From assembly GCA_001910725.1 (NCBI GenBank), contig MJGA01000016.1:186001-250000 (forward strand): 64,000 nucleotides of DNA. Direction: 5' to 3'. Positions 35,322-47,202 of the stretch are shown here, piece by piece. A program made the translations under genes and the position numbers. Origin of the DNA: Phanerodontia chrysosporium (lineage: Eukaryota > Basidiomycota > Agaricomycetes > Polyporales > Phanerochaetaceae). Position 1 is the first letter of the stretch. Every line of letters begins with the position of its first letter. Under the pieces are notes generated by a model. The model made no database searches, was not told the origin of the DNA, and worked only from the letters and a program-made list of their open reading frames with translations.

Positions 35322-37352
35322 TCATGATATCACATCGTGCAACTGTGTCTTGGGGATCGCCTCGGCAAATGCCTTGCGTGCGAGTCGGGTTTGGGTCTTT
35401 TGCTCGTATGCGTATGCAAAGCCAATAAGGTCGAACTCGCTGAAGGCTGTGCCCAAGAACGAAAGGCCAAAGGGGACCCCAGGCGCAGGGTAAACTGTTT
35501 CGGGGCCTGCCAATGCAATGGTGACATTCTCCGGGTAGAAGCCGAGTGGAACTACAACGATGCAGAATGAGCTGGATGATTCTCCGCGTTGCGCGAAACG
35601 GTGCTTGTGCACGTACCAGTGACAATGGGATAGCCAGCGATCGCGGCGGGAACGGTCGTGAAGCCAGGCGCGGGAAGCACGAGGGCGTCCAAATTAAATT
35701 GCTTCAAGGCTGCGTCGATACCCCGGGTAGCTCCTAACTCCTTGTCAAATGCGAGAGACTGGAAGTAGGTTGAATTCATCCCGGTCGTCGCCTCCGACTC
35801 GATGAGGCTGTGACACAAAATCTTTATTCAGGATGACAGAATGAAATTGCATAGCAGGTAACTTACATTCCCTGATCCTCGAAACGCGGAGGCTCCTCCA
35901 GTGCAGGATTCGCGTCATTGAAAGCGATGAGATCTGCCAGGCTGTGCACGCCAGAAGGGTTGGACTTGAGGGAGGCGTACCAGGCGTTGAGCTGGATCTA
36001 CGTTGAGATTAACGTTAGCTAAGCGATACGGGTTCTATGATCTACGCCGACCGACCTTGAAGTCTACGTCAAGGACGAATGTCTCATTATTGGAAACAGC
36101 AATTTCATCCGCTGAAGGCAAGTCGGCGGGGTCGACGACGACGGCCCCCAGGTTCCTGATGGTGTCCAGAGCTTTCTCGAACTCCTGGTTGACAAAGGGG
36201 TCATTGCCGGTGATACTATCATTGAGGAACACCCGGCGCGGTACTCCAATGCGCTTGCCCTTCAGAGCATTCTTGTTCAGCGCTTTAGTGAAGTCTGGCA
36301 CCGGAGATGGTTGCGCGAGTGTAAAATTGTCGTCAGGGTCAGGACCAGCGATGACAGACAGTACGATGGCAGCATCTGCGATAGAACGTGTCATCGGACC
36401 GACTGTATCTTGGTGCTCGGAAATCGGAACGACTGAACTGCATCAGCAAAATTTTCAGGATGGTGAAAAAGTGCTCTCACCTCCTGCACGCGACGTAAGT
36501 CCTACTGTCGGCTTGATGCCTGCTAAGTTGTTATTACTAGAGGGGCAAGTGATGCTTCCGTCAGTCTCCGTGCCAAGAGCGACCGCAGTTAAGCCGATAG
36601 CAGACGCGACGCCAGATCCTGAGGAGGAGCCGCAAGGATCCGCATGGGGGAAGTAGGCGTTGGTACACTGTCCGCCACGTCCAGACCACCCGGAGGGTAG
36701 ATTATTGCCTCTAAAGTGAGCGAACTCTGACAAATTGGCCTTGCCTGAGGCTTATATTAGCATATAATCGAGGGAGTCAGCTGATACCTCACCCACCAAG
36801 AATAATCGCCCCAGCCTTGCGAAGTCTTTTCACGACGCCGGCATCATCAGGAACAATAGATTTCAAGAGACTGAAAGATCCTGCAGTGGTATTCATGCCT
36901 GTTGTGCACGGTCTCAATAGTCCATTTCCGTCCTTTCCATCAAGTATTACGTTACCTTCGGATGCGGCAGTGGCAATATTGTCCTTGAGGAGAACCGGGA
37001 TTCCATGTAGCTCACTACGCTTCCCCGATCGCTTCCGCTCCTTGTCGAGGGCTGCAGCCTGAGCTAGAGCGGAGGGGTTGAGCTCGAGAACGGCTCGAAG
37101 CTGAGGGCCTTTGAGGTTGACTTCATCGATACGCGCGAAGTAGGCCTTCACTAAATCGACGCTAGTGAAATGACCAGCCTCCAAGCCTGCCTGTCAAGGG
37201 TTTCGGATATCAGCCTATTAGATTTTGGGGACGAGACCCACCTGTAGCTCTGCGACCGAAGCCTCGTAGAGGTCAGGGAAAGACTTTTTGGATGCCAGAG
37301 AGGTACCCGCCCATAGTGAGAAAGAAACGAACAGCCAGATCAAGCAGCGCAT
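35322..37352 (-). CDS. Secreted amidase (amidase signature family)
   Basis: Starts MRCLIWLFVSFSLWAGTSLA, a signal peptide, then SKKSFPDLYEASVAELQ. The amidase-signature triad is visible: Lys in HGIPVLLKDNIAT, the cis-Ser region GSSSGSGVASAIGL and the nucleophile region TDGSITCPSSNNNLAGIKPT. Later exons carry DTVGPMTRSIADAA, GKRIGVPRRVF, LDALVLPAPGFT and VPFGLSFLGTAFSE, which matches the C-terminal GLP-x-G-xxF-G-xxxxE pattern. The stop is at 35322 and there are seven or so introns. Family members hydrolyse C-N bonds of amides. The signal peptide suggests an extracellular or vacuolar enzyme; the substrate is not predictable. About 540-550 residues, normal for fungal secreted amidases. Confidence 0.88.
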
Positions 37353-38219
37353 CTTGCGTTCACCCAGATACACACCGCTGCGACCGACAGCGCAAGCATC
37401 GTATTTATACTCGTTGAAGGCAAAGTGATTGCTCATTACCACGGACTCATGTTCGTCTTGCACGAAGGATGATTCGAGTGCGTCCTCGGGTGCTGAACAG
37501 AGGACCATGTGTCGATGGAGAGGCCTGAGAATGCATCGCGAAAGCCTATAGTGAGCCGCTGTTGCTGCATGTGAGAAACCCTGCTGTATCCCGCGTTCGA
37601 ATATGGCTTCGGCAACACATCGGGAACGATAAGACCGTGGAATCCCTTGCAAGCCTTCCAAGGTATACCGCGGTCTGCTGATAGGAACGGCCAACGTGCG
37701 ATACAGTAGCAAGGTTACTTGCATAGCAGCCTCTCCGGCTTGACCCTGTCCCCAGAAAAGAGCACCCAGGCCCCGCGGGGAAGCCATGGTTGACACAGCC
37801 AGGGATGAGTACACGGTTGCAAAGGCAAAACGCTAATGACGCACCTATGCCCAGTGTGACGGCGCAGTAGCTCAGTTTATGAGAATTACGTGTAGGCCAC
37901 GACCGTGTGACTTAATCCGGGTGGTCCATGCGGCCGTTGTAGGCCTGTTGATGGTTCAGGGACTGGCATGGCCTCCCATGAAGTGGTTATGCATGAGCAG
38001 GATACACTTTGTGTGGCAGGTACTGATTGAGGGTCATACGCAGGTCCACGATGTGGGCGAGCGCGTTAAGGCGCGCAGAGATTTCGCTCCGTCTCGATCC
38101 GCCATGACGCCTTAAAATTCGGAAAATATGGCGTGTCTAGGACAGTAGAGTCGAGAGGAAACATGACACTAGCCATATGGAGAGCGGTGACAGGTTTCGT
38201 GGTAAAGGGAGGCGGAGGA
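37353..38219. other. Divergent intergenic region, amidase and FAD synthase
   Basis: About 870 nt. Contains a GCAGTAGCTCAGTTT string at about 37864 that looks superficially like a tRNA D-arm but lacks the rest. No gene supported. Confidence 0.45.
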
Positions 38220-38225
38220 TATAAG
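38220..38225 (+). promoter_or_regulatory. TATA box of FAD synthase gene
   Basis: TATAAG 88 nt upstream of ATG 38313. Confidence 0.45.
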
Positions 38226-38312
38226 CAAGTAGTAATCAGACGCTTCGTCTCAAGCCGAGCTCCCAGCATCGCATCCCCGCTCAGCCGTACACGCCCTTTC
38301 ACCCGATCTCTC

Positions 38313-39838
38313 ATGCAGCTTCCTGCCACCAACATGAAGGCAGTTGATCACCGCGCGGTTGCAAGAGAAGTGTACGCCTTCGCCGATTCGCAAGCCCCGC
38401 TAGCCCCGTTGGTTAAGGAGGCACTGGGCGTTATCGACAATGCGATGAACGACTTTGGGTGCGTGCCTATCCCTGCGATCGTCGAGTGCGGTACTCATTG
38501 GCTGGTGATAGAGAGGATAGTGTTGCGATTAGCTTCAACGGGGGAAAGGACTGTAAGTTCAGCTTTCACGAGCATCGCTCTGCCGGACATGTGCTGCGGA
38601 ACACCCGTCCAAGCGGATCTGCACTGTCAGGACATAGCTAGCAGAGTGCTCCAGGATACTGACCAGCCTGTTTCCCCGCTCAGGCACTGTTCTTCTGCAC
38701 CTCCTCGCTGCAGTCGTTGGCCGTCGTCTCCGGGAGGGACAACCCTGCAAGCCAATACCCTCTCTCTATATTCCCGTTCTGTCGCCCTTCCCCGAACTCG
38801 AAGTATTCATTTACGAATGCGCCAAGGCGTACAGCCTAGACCTCTATCGTTGTGAACCACCTTCCGAAGGTTCCCAGCAGGTCGAGAGCGTCACCGAGCC
38901 CAACTCCCCGGAAGCCCCCTTCTCGACCCTTCCTGAGCACAAGCAAAAGCTACTCATGGCTGGCTACAAAGCCCGTGCAAAGGGCGGCGAGGGGATGAAA
39001 GCGGCTTTGCAAATATACAAGGATCAGCACCCCCACATAGAAGCGATTGTCATTGGCACCCGGCGGACAGATCCTCATGGAGGTGCGTTACTGTAGCTTA
39101 CCGATCTCGCACAGCCACTGACGAATTCTTGCAGCCAAGCTCTCCTTCCGTTCACCGACGGACCCGGACTGGCCACGTTTTGTGCGCGTCAACCCTATCC
39201 TTGACTGGTCCTACGCCGATGTGTGGACCTTCCTGCGCACGCTACAGGTCCCGTACTGCAGCCTGTATGACCAGGGCTACACATCTCTCGGCTCGACCTA
39301 CAACACTTTTCCGAACCCCGCGCTGCGCATCTATCCATGCTGTAGCCGGGCACCACCACTACACCAGAATACAAATGGCGCATCCAACGGTACAACCAAT
39401 GGCGCAACTAACGGCGCGGTTAACGGAACGTCCAATGGCACAACGGACAGCTCTCCGAGCAGCTCACCCGATCTGACACCACGAAATGGCTTGGATGGCA
39501 CGCCGAAAGCCGTAGCCGCCTCCTCGCTCGCAGACGTCGACGCACCCGTGCCATGCGACGTGCTCGAACCGTCGTTCTCGAACGGGCACAGCATCCCCGA
39601 CGGCCTCATCCAGCTCGACCTCAGCGACGCGGAGATGTGCACCGTCGAAGGAGTGTGCACACGCGGGCACACGAACGGGCTCGACGCAGACACGTACAAA
39701 CCACCGTGCACTCACGAAGAGCGCTACCGCCCCGCATATGAGCTGGAGGACGGCAGCCTTGAGCGTGCGGGTCGGGCATCGAGCTCGAAGACAACGCAGA
39801 TCATGCAGAAGCGGGTGCAGCGTAGTGGTAGCCCCTGA
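38313..39838 (+). CDS. FAD1: FAD synthase (FMN adenylyltransferase)
   Basis: Adenylates FMN to FAD in the cytosol; PAPS-reductase-like fold. Starts at ATG 38313 ([20 protein letters not shown]) or the in-frame ATG 38334. The exons join into [13 protein letters not shown] (PP-loop SxNGGKD), [51 protein letters not shown] spliced to [14 protein letters not shown], then [38 protein letters not shown]. These are the characteristic FAD1 motifs. An unusual insertion follows ALRIYPCCS: six consecutive NGxx repeats (39374-39445) and about 60 low-complexity residues. The reading frame then returns to a typical end ([15 protein letters not shown]). The 258-nt exon 38813-39070 has no Met, as expected for an internal exon. 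Confidence 0.9.
39374..39445 (+). repeat. Six 12-nt tandem repeats coding NGxx in FAD synthase
   Basis: Codons read [24 protein letters not shown]. The first two codons of each unit are AA(T/C) GG(C/T/A); the copies have diverged at third positions. It encodes a hydrophilic, probably disordered loop. Confidence 0.85.
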
Positions 39839-40333
39839 GGACTGAACGCTGGAAATCAGCTCGGCTCATGAATTGCCCGCATGTAGATGTCTTCGACTGT
39901 TGCACATTGGATAGGTTGTACTGCTATAGCATCTGGAATGTTTTGGGACTCTACTTATTCTGCATCCTATTTCTCCCTCTTGTACAAGTTACAATTCGGC
40001 TGTAATCCATCCATACTCACAGTGTTGCGTAGAACACTTGATGATCACCATTGACTGCCCCGTCGTGCTCGCGTCCTACCGACTGACTCAAGAATATTTC
40101 TTGAAGATTTCGCGTATATATATTTAGGACAAACAGACATCTTGAATCCACGCATTACTACTCTGGGCCCTGCCCGCTATAAAATATTAGTCTATGCTCG
40201 TTCTAATACGCCAACTCGCTCTACATAAGAGTCCTGGAGGTGTCGCGAGTATCCGAGGAACAATATTATCCATGCTGCTTCGGCATACCCGACAAGACAC
40301 CGAAGTAGCAACACGAAGCCGAAGAAGGGTGAC
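39839..40333. other. Convergent 3' region
   Basis: 495 nt of AT-richer sequence between the stops of FAD synthase (+) and the transporter (-). No gene. Confidence 0.5.
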
Positions 40334-41703
40334 TCAGTCCGAAGGCGTGCGCGAACGCTTCGTCGGCGAGAGGTCGCCCTTGCCCTCCTCTACCTTCTCG
40401 AGAGGAACGCGCTCGTACTTCGGCTGTTGGCTTTCCTGGTGCTTGACCCAGGTGTAGAAGACCGAGCCGAGCAGGATAGTCGCGATAGAGGACGCACGGC
40501 CGCTGCATGAAATACATGGCGTCAGCACTGCGGAATGCGGTGTACAGGTGTGGATACGTACGTGCTGATGACATCGTGGAAGAGCCAGACACCAAGCATG
40601 GACGCTGCGACACCGCGCACGGCGGATGAAACCATGTGTGTGATAGGGGAGGTGACCTTGATTGAGAGAAGACTGGCAATGCTCATCAAGAAGCCGAAGA
40701 CACCCTGAGAAATTGGACTGTGGTGAATCTTCTGCTGAAGACTACGTAGGGAATACGCACTGTGATCGCAGAGCCCCAAAGGAACGTGGTGAGGGGGCTA
40801 ACGCCACCCGCAGAAACGATGTGAGTGCCGAAAAGGAGGTTGTACACCCCGGGACCCTCGCCAGCAAGGAGAAGGACGGGGAACAGAACAATGGCACTGA
40901 GGAGGTTGGTGTACCATGAGAGGCTGAGCGCGCTGCCCTTGACAACTTCCAGGCTCTTCTTAATGACAACAGAGTGCATAGCAGTGATCAGGGAGCTTGC
41001 CACTCCGAAGAATATGCCGACCATAGAGACTGGGGTACCGTCCAGGAAGACTCCAATGAAGAAGCCGAAAGTGACGACTGAGCAGGCGAACAGAACCATG
41101 AAAGAGGGGCGGGAATGGAGGAAGACGTAGGAGGTCATCACGGTGAAGGGTAGGACCATGCCTCGCGCGACTTGGTAGAACGACGCGTCCACATACTTCA
41201 AGGTGTAGTTACTGAAACTGAGGGGGACTTCAGGACCGGTGTGTGTTGCAATCACGGAAGAGACAAACCTGAGACCAATGACGTTCAGGCCGACCATGGG
41301 GATCAGACCCTTGAGGACGGCTGGATCGAAGTCTAGCGGCACTTGTAGGAGGCCAACAGCATGTGCACCGAGGAAGAGGATCACAGCGATCATGAGCTGT
41401 GTACACAGGAAGAAGAGGGGCACGTCGGTCGAGTTCAGGACCCATTTGTTTCTGCAGACCGTGCCTTCAATATTGGAAGGTAATGTGTAAGAGGATGGAA
41501 CTTACGCCATGACCATCTATTAGTGCCAGGAGCTGTTCAGTATGGCAGGTGCATGACAACTGAGACGACAGACATACCGCCAGAGCAGCAACGAGGTAGA
41601 ACAGGACAGTGCCAATCTAGTAGCCACTCAGTACCGTCACACTGACCCGTAGCAACGCTACACACCACTGCAGCCCGTGAATGGGCATTTTGTGAACCTC
41701 CAT
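40334..41703 (-). CDS. Nucleotide-sugar transporter, SLC35C1 (GDP-fucose carrier)-like
   Basis: Drug/metabolite-transporter fold with about ten helices. Exon 1 starts MEVHKMPIHGLQW, followed by GTVLFYLVAALA, NKWVLNSTDVPLFFLCTQLM, VGLNVIGLRFVSSV, TGPEVPLSFSNYTLKYVDAS, FYQVARGMVLPFTVMTSY, FGFFIGVFLDGT, VASSLITAMHSVVIKKSL, LSLSWYTNLLSAIVLFPVLL and ITSPITHMVSSAVRG-type segments, ending RTPSD. The order K-Y-V-D/G-x-x-FY-x-V-x-R, the FGVxASL...KKxL block and the YxNxxxAIxxFPxLLLxGE block are those of SLC35C1-type Golgi GDP-fucose carriers. Substrate is inference: fungal relatives are variably annotated as GDP-mannose or triose-phosphate-like carriers. Both GDP-fucose biosynthetic genes in the same window strengthen the GDP-fucose reading. 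It shares a 337-nt divergent promoter with MRE11. Confidence 0.75.
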
Positions 41704-42040
41704 GAGCCATGCTGCCCTAGATGAGATGGGACTGCTGTCGATATTTCAGAGCCCAGGGAAGGAACCTCTTGATGGGGAGTGTATAGACAGTCGCTAGTGA
41801 AAGCGACTGAGGGGTTGTTGGTGGGGAGAAAAGTAGCGAGATTTTCTGGCGAGCCAGCAGCGCACGAAACGGAGAAGAGACGCCTGGGCATCGGCGTCTG
41901 GGCCCCGCTTCAGGCGTCTATCAAAGCGTGCAGCGACGCGAGACGCGTGCCACGCGAGGTTCATTTAGCTCTTGCCATCCCTCACGCGTAGCGGGCCCGC
42001 CATATCTTTCTCTCAGAGTCCAACCGCTACACAAGCGAAT
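41704..42040. promoter_or_regulatory. Bidirectional promoter, transporter (-) and MRE11 (+)
   Basis: 337 nt separate the two ATGs, which point away from each other; no other gene lies between. No TATA box is evident. Confidence 0.5.
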
Positions 42041-44696
42041 ATGGGCACGATATCGGACGAAAATGCATGTGAGTGCTTACTCTCGCCAGTCCCCAGCGAA
42101 AGCCTACGACCGACCATGTGGCGTCCGTCACAGTCCCAGAGGACACATTCCGGATCCTAGTTGCCACAGACAATCACATAGGATACATGGAAAGAGACGC
42201 GATTCGCGGTCAAGATTCCATCAATACTTTCCGTGAGATCTTGCAGTTGGCTGTCAAGCTCGATGTACGCAGCCCGTTGCTTTTCGGTACTGCTTCTGCT
42301 GACTTGCATTGCAGGTCGACTTCGTCCTACTCGCAGGCGATCTATTTCACGAGAATCGCCCATCTAGAGATACACTTTATCAGGTTATGGCGCTCCTGCG
42401 CGAATACTGCATGAACGATCGCCCAGTGCAAATTGAGTTACTGAGCGATCCAGAAGATGGGAAGCCTCCTGGCTTCTCGTGAGTGTTCCCTACTGCTCTT
42501 TTGGACTCAGTCGCTGAGCTTTATTAGTTTTCCTGCCATAAACTATGAGGACCCCAACTTGAACATCGGGATGCCAGTGTTCTCTATACATGGCAATCAC
42601 GACGACCCACAAGGTGTTGGCCCGGTGCGTCGTGTGGATCCTTTTCACCAACGTGCTTTCCTCAATGGATAGTTCAGGAAGGGGCTCTGGCTGCCCTCGA
42701 CATGCTGTCCGTTAGTGGTCTTGTCAACTACATCGGAAAAGTCGACCTGTCATCCAATCCGAACAATACCGACGACAGCGGTATCATCATCAAGCCCGTA
42801 CTGCTCCGGAAGGGTAACTCGAGACTCGGCTTGTATGGTGTGGGCAACATCAAGGATACACGAATGCACTTCGAGTTGCGGAGCAACCGCGTCAAGATGT
42901 ACATGCCTAAGGACAAGGACAGCTGGTTCAATATTCTCCTGCTGCACCAAAATCGGTGTGTCTATTACTTTCATGACGGCGATCACCCAACGCTGACTCT
43001 GATCAGGGTGCCTCACGGCCCTCAGCAGGCAGTGCCTGAGGGTATGTTCGATGACAGCATAGACTTCGTTATCTGGGGCCACGAACACGACTGCCGCATC
43101 GAGCCTGAGGCGGTCGGAGGCAAGGAGTACCGGATATGCCAGCCAGGCTCATCTGTTGCGACTTCTCTGTCAGAGGGCGAGTCACTCGAAAAGTATGCCA
43201 GTGCGATGTGCGTTCGCTGCTTATGACTAACCTCGCCCTCAGACATGTGGCCTTAATGGAGATCCACGGAAAGGAGTACAGACTCACTCCTATACCTCTT
43301 CGGACTGTGCGACCATTCGTCATGGACAACCTACCGCTCGAGGATGTCGCGGCGCAAGAGGGAGTAGACATCAATGACCGGGCAGCTACAACGAAAATTA
43401 TGAAGTCTGCGGTAAGAATCTTTAAAATTGTGCCCAGTCACTCTACTGACACGTGAAACAGGTGGAGGCCCTCATCGAGCGGGCAAACGAAATCTGGGAC
43501 AAACGTAACGAGCAGGCACGGGAGCTTGGCGAGCCCGAGCTGCCGCATATGCTGCCGCTCATCCGGCTGAAGGTCGACACGACGGGCGTGCGTGAGACGA
43601 TCAACCCCATCCGGTTGAGTCAGGAGTTTCAGGGACGCGTTGCCAACCCAAGAGACGTGTTCGTGTTCCACCGTGCAAAACAGCAGCGCCAGGCGCAGGT
43701 GCTCGCGGAAAAGCCAGACTTGAGCATAGACGACCCCGATCTCACGACGCAGGAGAAGCTGCACAAAGTACGCATGCACACGCTCGTGCAGGAGTACCTC
43801 GAGGCGCAGCAAGTGCAAGTTCTTGCTGAGCCGGGTATGTCGGATGCCCTCGAGATGTACATCAACAAGGACGACATTCATTCGTTCGAGAGGTGCATAG
43901 CGAATGACCCTCAGTTGATGATAGTTCTGACTAACGCTCTACAGTCATTACCGGACCACTCTCAAGAACATGCAGAAGGGCGTCCAGGTCGATGTTCCTG
44001 AAGAGGAAATACCTGAGGAGGACCTTGAGGAGCTCGTGGAGAAAGCCAAGGAGAGATTGGAGAAGGAGTATGTCAAGATGACTACAGGCAGTACCGCTGG
44101 CGCAAAGGTCGATTGCGAGTTCATTTTGATTTTCTCCAACTCCATATTCATGCAGCATTGCAGAGCAAAGGGAAGGCGCGGCAGAAGGACGACTCGGACG
44201 ACTCGATGCTGGAGGACATGGACATCCCCGCTCGTCCTCCACCAGACTCTGATGAAGAGGAGCCCGCACCAAAGAAGACGGCCGCTAGAGGCAAGAAGGC
44301 AGCCCCGGCGAAGAAGGCACCCGCAAAGAAGGCCCCTGCAAAACGGGGCAAGAAGGCCGTAGTTCGTGTACCACCTTTATCAGGCAACTTGATTTCTGAC
44401 CCCTGCATAGTCGTCGGATGAGGATGAAGATGACTTTGAGCAAGACGATGAAGAGGAGGAGGAGAAGCCCAAGAAGCGTGCCCCCGTCAAAAAGGCACCG
44501 GCGAAGAAGGCCTCTGCAAGCTCTACAAAGCAGTCTACGCTGAGTTTTGCCCCCTTGCAGCGTGCACCTCGCGCCGCTGCGGCCAAGGGCAGGAAGAAAA
44601 CAGCAGAGGTGGTGAGTAGTATCTGTGGCTGCAGTGGTATTCCAGTCGGATTGACGGTACTGCCCGCAGGTCGAGTTTGATGATAGCGACGACTAG
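42041..44696 (+). CDS. MRE11: MRE11 double-strand-break repair nuclease
   Basis: Catalytic subunit of the MRE11-RAD50-NBS1 complex, nuclear. Exon 1 is MGTISDENA. Phosphoesterase motifs in order: [16 protein letters not shown] (DxH), [18 protein letters not shown] (GDxxH), [15 protein letters not shown] (GNHD/E), NILLLHQNR and [16 protein letters not shown] (GHEH), with the capping domain after [15 protein letters not shown]. The C-terminal part contains [20 protein letters not shown], then acidic stretches, [12 protein letters not shown]ys/Ala/Pro repeats and the end EFDDSDD. Multiple short introns interrupt the phosphoesterase half. Every motif is present and in frame, so the gene looks functional. 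It diverges from the transporter gene. Confidence 0.95.
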
Positions 44697-44914
44697 ACGG
44701 ACTTCACTCCTGAATGATTTTTTGGGATCTCACTGTATCATACTCTGTACCAAATTACTGACCCCTAGTGATGCTAATCTAGTGTTGTATTATCTTGCCC
44801 CCGACTTACACCCTCTGCTGTCTTCGGAAGCAATTGAGAAAGTCTAGCGCGCTTGGGCACGCGCTCTGTTTCCGCGTTCCACAGTGAGGATATCACAGGT
44901 TCTGCAAGAAACTC
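44697..44914. other. Short intergenic region
   Basis: 218 nt: MRE11 3' flank and F-box gene leader. Confidence 0.4.
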
Positions 44915-45955
44915 ATGGCCATCTTGCTCCAGCTTCCCTCAGAGTTGTTGTCCGACATCCTGACTTATGCTCTAGATATTCACCGCACACCAGGAGATAT
45001 ACTCTGTATGCATTCCTATGTGAACGCTACGGGCAGGCACGTCCTCTACAGCTGCTTGCGCTTCAAGTCCGTGCGTCAGCTCGAGCTATTCTCACAAACC
45101 CAATCATCTCTGCCTTGCTCGCCTCGGACGCTACACCTCGCATTGCCTGGTGGTGGAGCCAGCCTTGACGTCTTCAGGAGTTTGCGACGTGCTCTGCAGC
45201 GATGCCTGCAGAGCTTGAAGCCTGCTCCCGATGCAGAGCATATCTCAAAGTTGCCTCTCGAGCTCCTGTCTTTGCGTCTGAACTCGCACACAATGGACCC
45301 TCATCTGCAAGAGATCTATGATGCCCTGGTGCTTGCCAGGTAAGTCGCTATACCCATCCGATGCCAAAATGCACGTGTCTAACTGCAGGCGAACGCCAGT
45401 CCGAGGGAGTTCATCTGGTTCGGGCCAGACCCCGGTCATCATTTCTCTACCGCGGTATGCACTGTTGCACCTCCATATGTCACATGCGCTGAACGTTAGA
45501 GCCAGATTGTGCCGCCAGCGACGTCCCATCTTTTCCGTGCGATATCAACGTGGATGGACGTAGAGCACATTACAATCACGAACATCGCGTTTCCCACGGG
45601 GACGTCCCTGCTGTGCGAGCCCCTTGACCCGGCCGCCCCGCTGCTCCCGATGATGCCTGCCTTGCGGACGCTGCACATTGGTCAGGCGACGTTCCTCCCA
45701 CCGACAGTGATCGCCGCGATGGTGTGCCTCGTGCCGCAGCCGTGCCTCGAGTTGGTGCGCCTCGTGGACGCCTACGGCGAGTCAATCTGGGGACGACGCA
45801 TAAGGCGGAGCGACATCGAGAAGGCGATCGCCCTGCTGGGTCTTGACACCGTCGCAGCTGCGCTGGAGCGGATTCGCAGAATCGTACGTTGCGAGGCACA
45901 GAATGAGCGTATCATTGGTGGGGACAGGGCCGAGGGACGTGTCTTCTTAGAATGA
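44915..45955 (+). CDS. F-box-like protein
   Basis: Starts MAILLQLPSELLSDILTYAL, an F-box-type N-terminus (LP-x-E-L-L-x-x-I-L), followed by HSYVNATGRHVLYSCLRFKS. Two introns (near 45343-45390 and 45457-45500) lead into SPREFIWFGPDPGHHFSTA and VPPATSHLFRAISTWMDVEH, and the last exon has MPALRTLHIGQATFLPPTVI, ending GRVFLE at 45955. The leucine-rich spacing after the F-box is typical of the very large agaricomycete F-box families, which act as SCF ubiquitin-ligase adaptors; the target is unknown. Its stop lies 12 nt from that of the convergent KPWE-motif gene. Confidence 0.65.
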
Positions 45956-45966
45956 AGCTTAGTGCC

Positions 45967-46574
45967 TCATGTCTCCCAGGGCTTCTTCCTGGGCGGCGCG
46001 GTCGACACGCTAGGTGCCTCTGTCTGTAGAATCACAAGCTTAGATCGGTCCTTGCGGTGCTAGCAGTTGTGCACGCACGCTCAGTTCATTCGGGATAACG
46101 CGGTTGTTGGGGATTTGGTCCGTTTTACCCTGCTCGATGAGCTCTTTCAGCTCCGCGAAGGACAGAGCACGGGGCTCCTCCGCGGATAAGTCCGTCCTCG
46201 AGGCTGTGGTTTGCGTAGGGACAGCAGGGTTCAGTGCCTCTCCGGTCTGCACGCGTTCCTGGACCTCGTCCACGGTCAGCGAGGACCCAAATATCCTATG
46301 TCACTCGATCGATTATGAAACTATGCTGCCACTGGGACTTTGGCTCACCGATTGAAGTAGAAGACCCGTGATCGCAGTAGGACATCTTGCAGAGTGGCTT
46401 CGTCCAATGCACTGCCACCCAGGATGCCCGCCAGCCCTTCCTGGGGTCCAGTTCGGGCAGTCAAAACGCGACCATAATCGACGGCTTAGGTCTAGGACAT
46501 ACCTTGTATGTTTCATCTGCGTCAAAGTTGTATTCTAAGAACTTCTGTACCGTATCTACGGGCTGCGCGTCCAT
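45967..46574 (-). CDS. KPWE-motif peroxin-like protein (PEX14-like KPWE domain, Pex39 type)
   Basis: Exon 1 starts ATG 46574, MDAQPVDTVQKFLEYNFDAD. Exon 2 gives EGLAGILGGSALDEATLQDV and LLRSRVFYFNR. Exon 3 gives FGSSLTVDEVQERVQTGEAL, ALSFAELKELIEQGKTDQI and PNNRVIPNELS. A GTGCGT donor then skips 54 nt to a last exon T-EAPSVSTAPPRKKPWET at 45967-46023. The motif pair (S-F-x-E-x-x-x-L-I-x-x-G-K ... IP ... RKKPWE) defines the KPWE domain found in PEX14-like proteins and Pex39, which help import of PTS2 cargo into peroxisomes. The KPWE end is only found if the last intron is recognised; unspliced, the frame stops after LAPQGPI. About 150 residues, close to small Pex39-type proteins. Confidence 0.75.
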
Positions 46575-47202
46575 GGTGGTCGGATAGCAAGGATGACTTG
46601 GGCGCCAACCGACTGATGCACTCGCGACTCCGAGCTTCGTGGCGCGTAGACCGACTAATATCTCTACGAGACTTCTCGCAATGTAATGACCAAGTATCGC
46701 ATGAGTTAGAAACGATTGCACGCATTTCACGACCTATACAGCTTGTATTGAGCGATGAACAGGCATATGACATGACAGTGCATGGTGCATGAAGTTATGA
46801 TGCTGCTGCTACAGATTCCATTTCGATGCTGGCTACATAAACTACTGTAAATGAGTACGACCGGACTGCGTTGTCCATCAAACTACCCGGATACAGGATG
46901 AAACGAGGACAGATGTTCGGGTGATCAGGCTACATGGATCTTGCTAAAGTTATGAATAAAAAAGGGGGCGGGAAGTAAAAGTGATGCGGGTATGGGTACA
47001 GATGCTGGTGGGTATCAAGAAGGATGGTACAATGCGGATGGTGATAAGTACAAGTATGCGAATTATTGGGAGTGTGATGCGATATGATGGTCGTCCATGC
47101 GAAGGTAAAGAATCTGTCGAAGTCACTGATGTTACAATGGGAAGAGGGCATGGCAGGAGCGGCGACGATCATCGAGTCGCCTGGTGACAGGTAGGCAGAT
47201 GG
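46575..47202. other. Intergenic region
   Basis: About 630 nt. The ORF-like run that continues the DUF6699 frame past 47203 (to 46930) is spurious in my reading, since the true frame stops at 47203. Nothing else supported. Confidence 0.45.

Noticed and set aside
37860..37930. GCAGTAGCTCAGTTT resembling a tRNA D-arm
   Set aside because: No T-loop TTCGA or matching acceptor stem follows; no cloverleaf can be drawn.
46930..47202. Continuation of the DUF6699 frame past 47203
   Set aside because: The residues (runs of His, Tyr, Pro, Phe) appear only because a base is missing at ~47315; the conserved DUF6699 end is in the other frame and stops at 47203.
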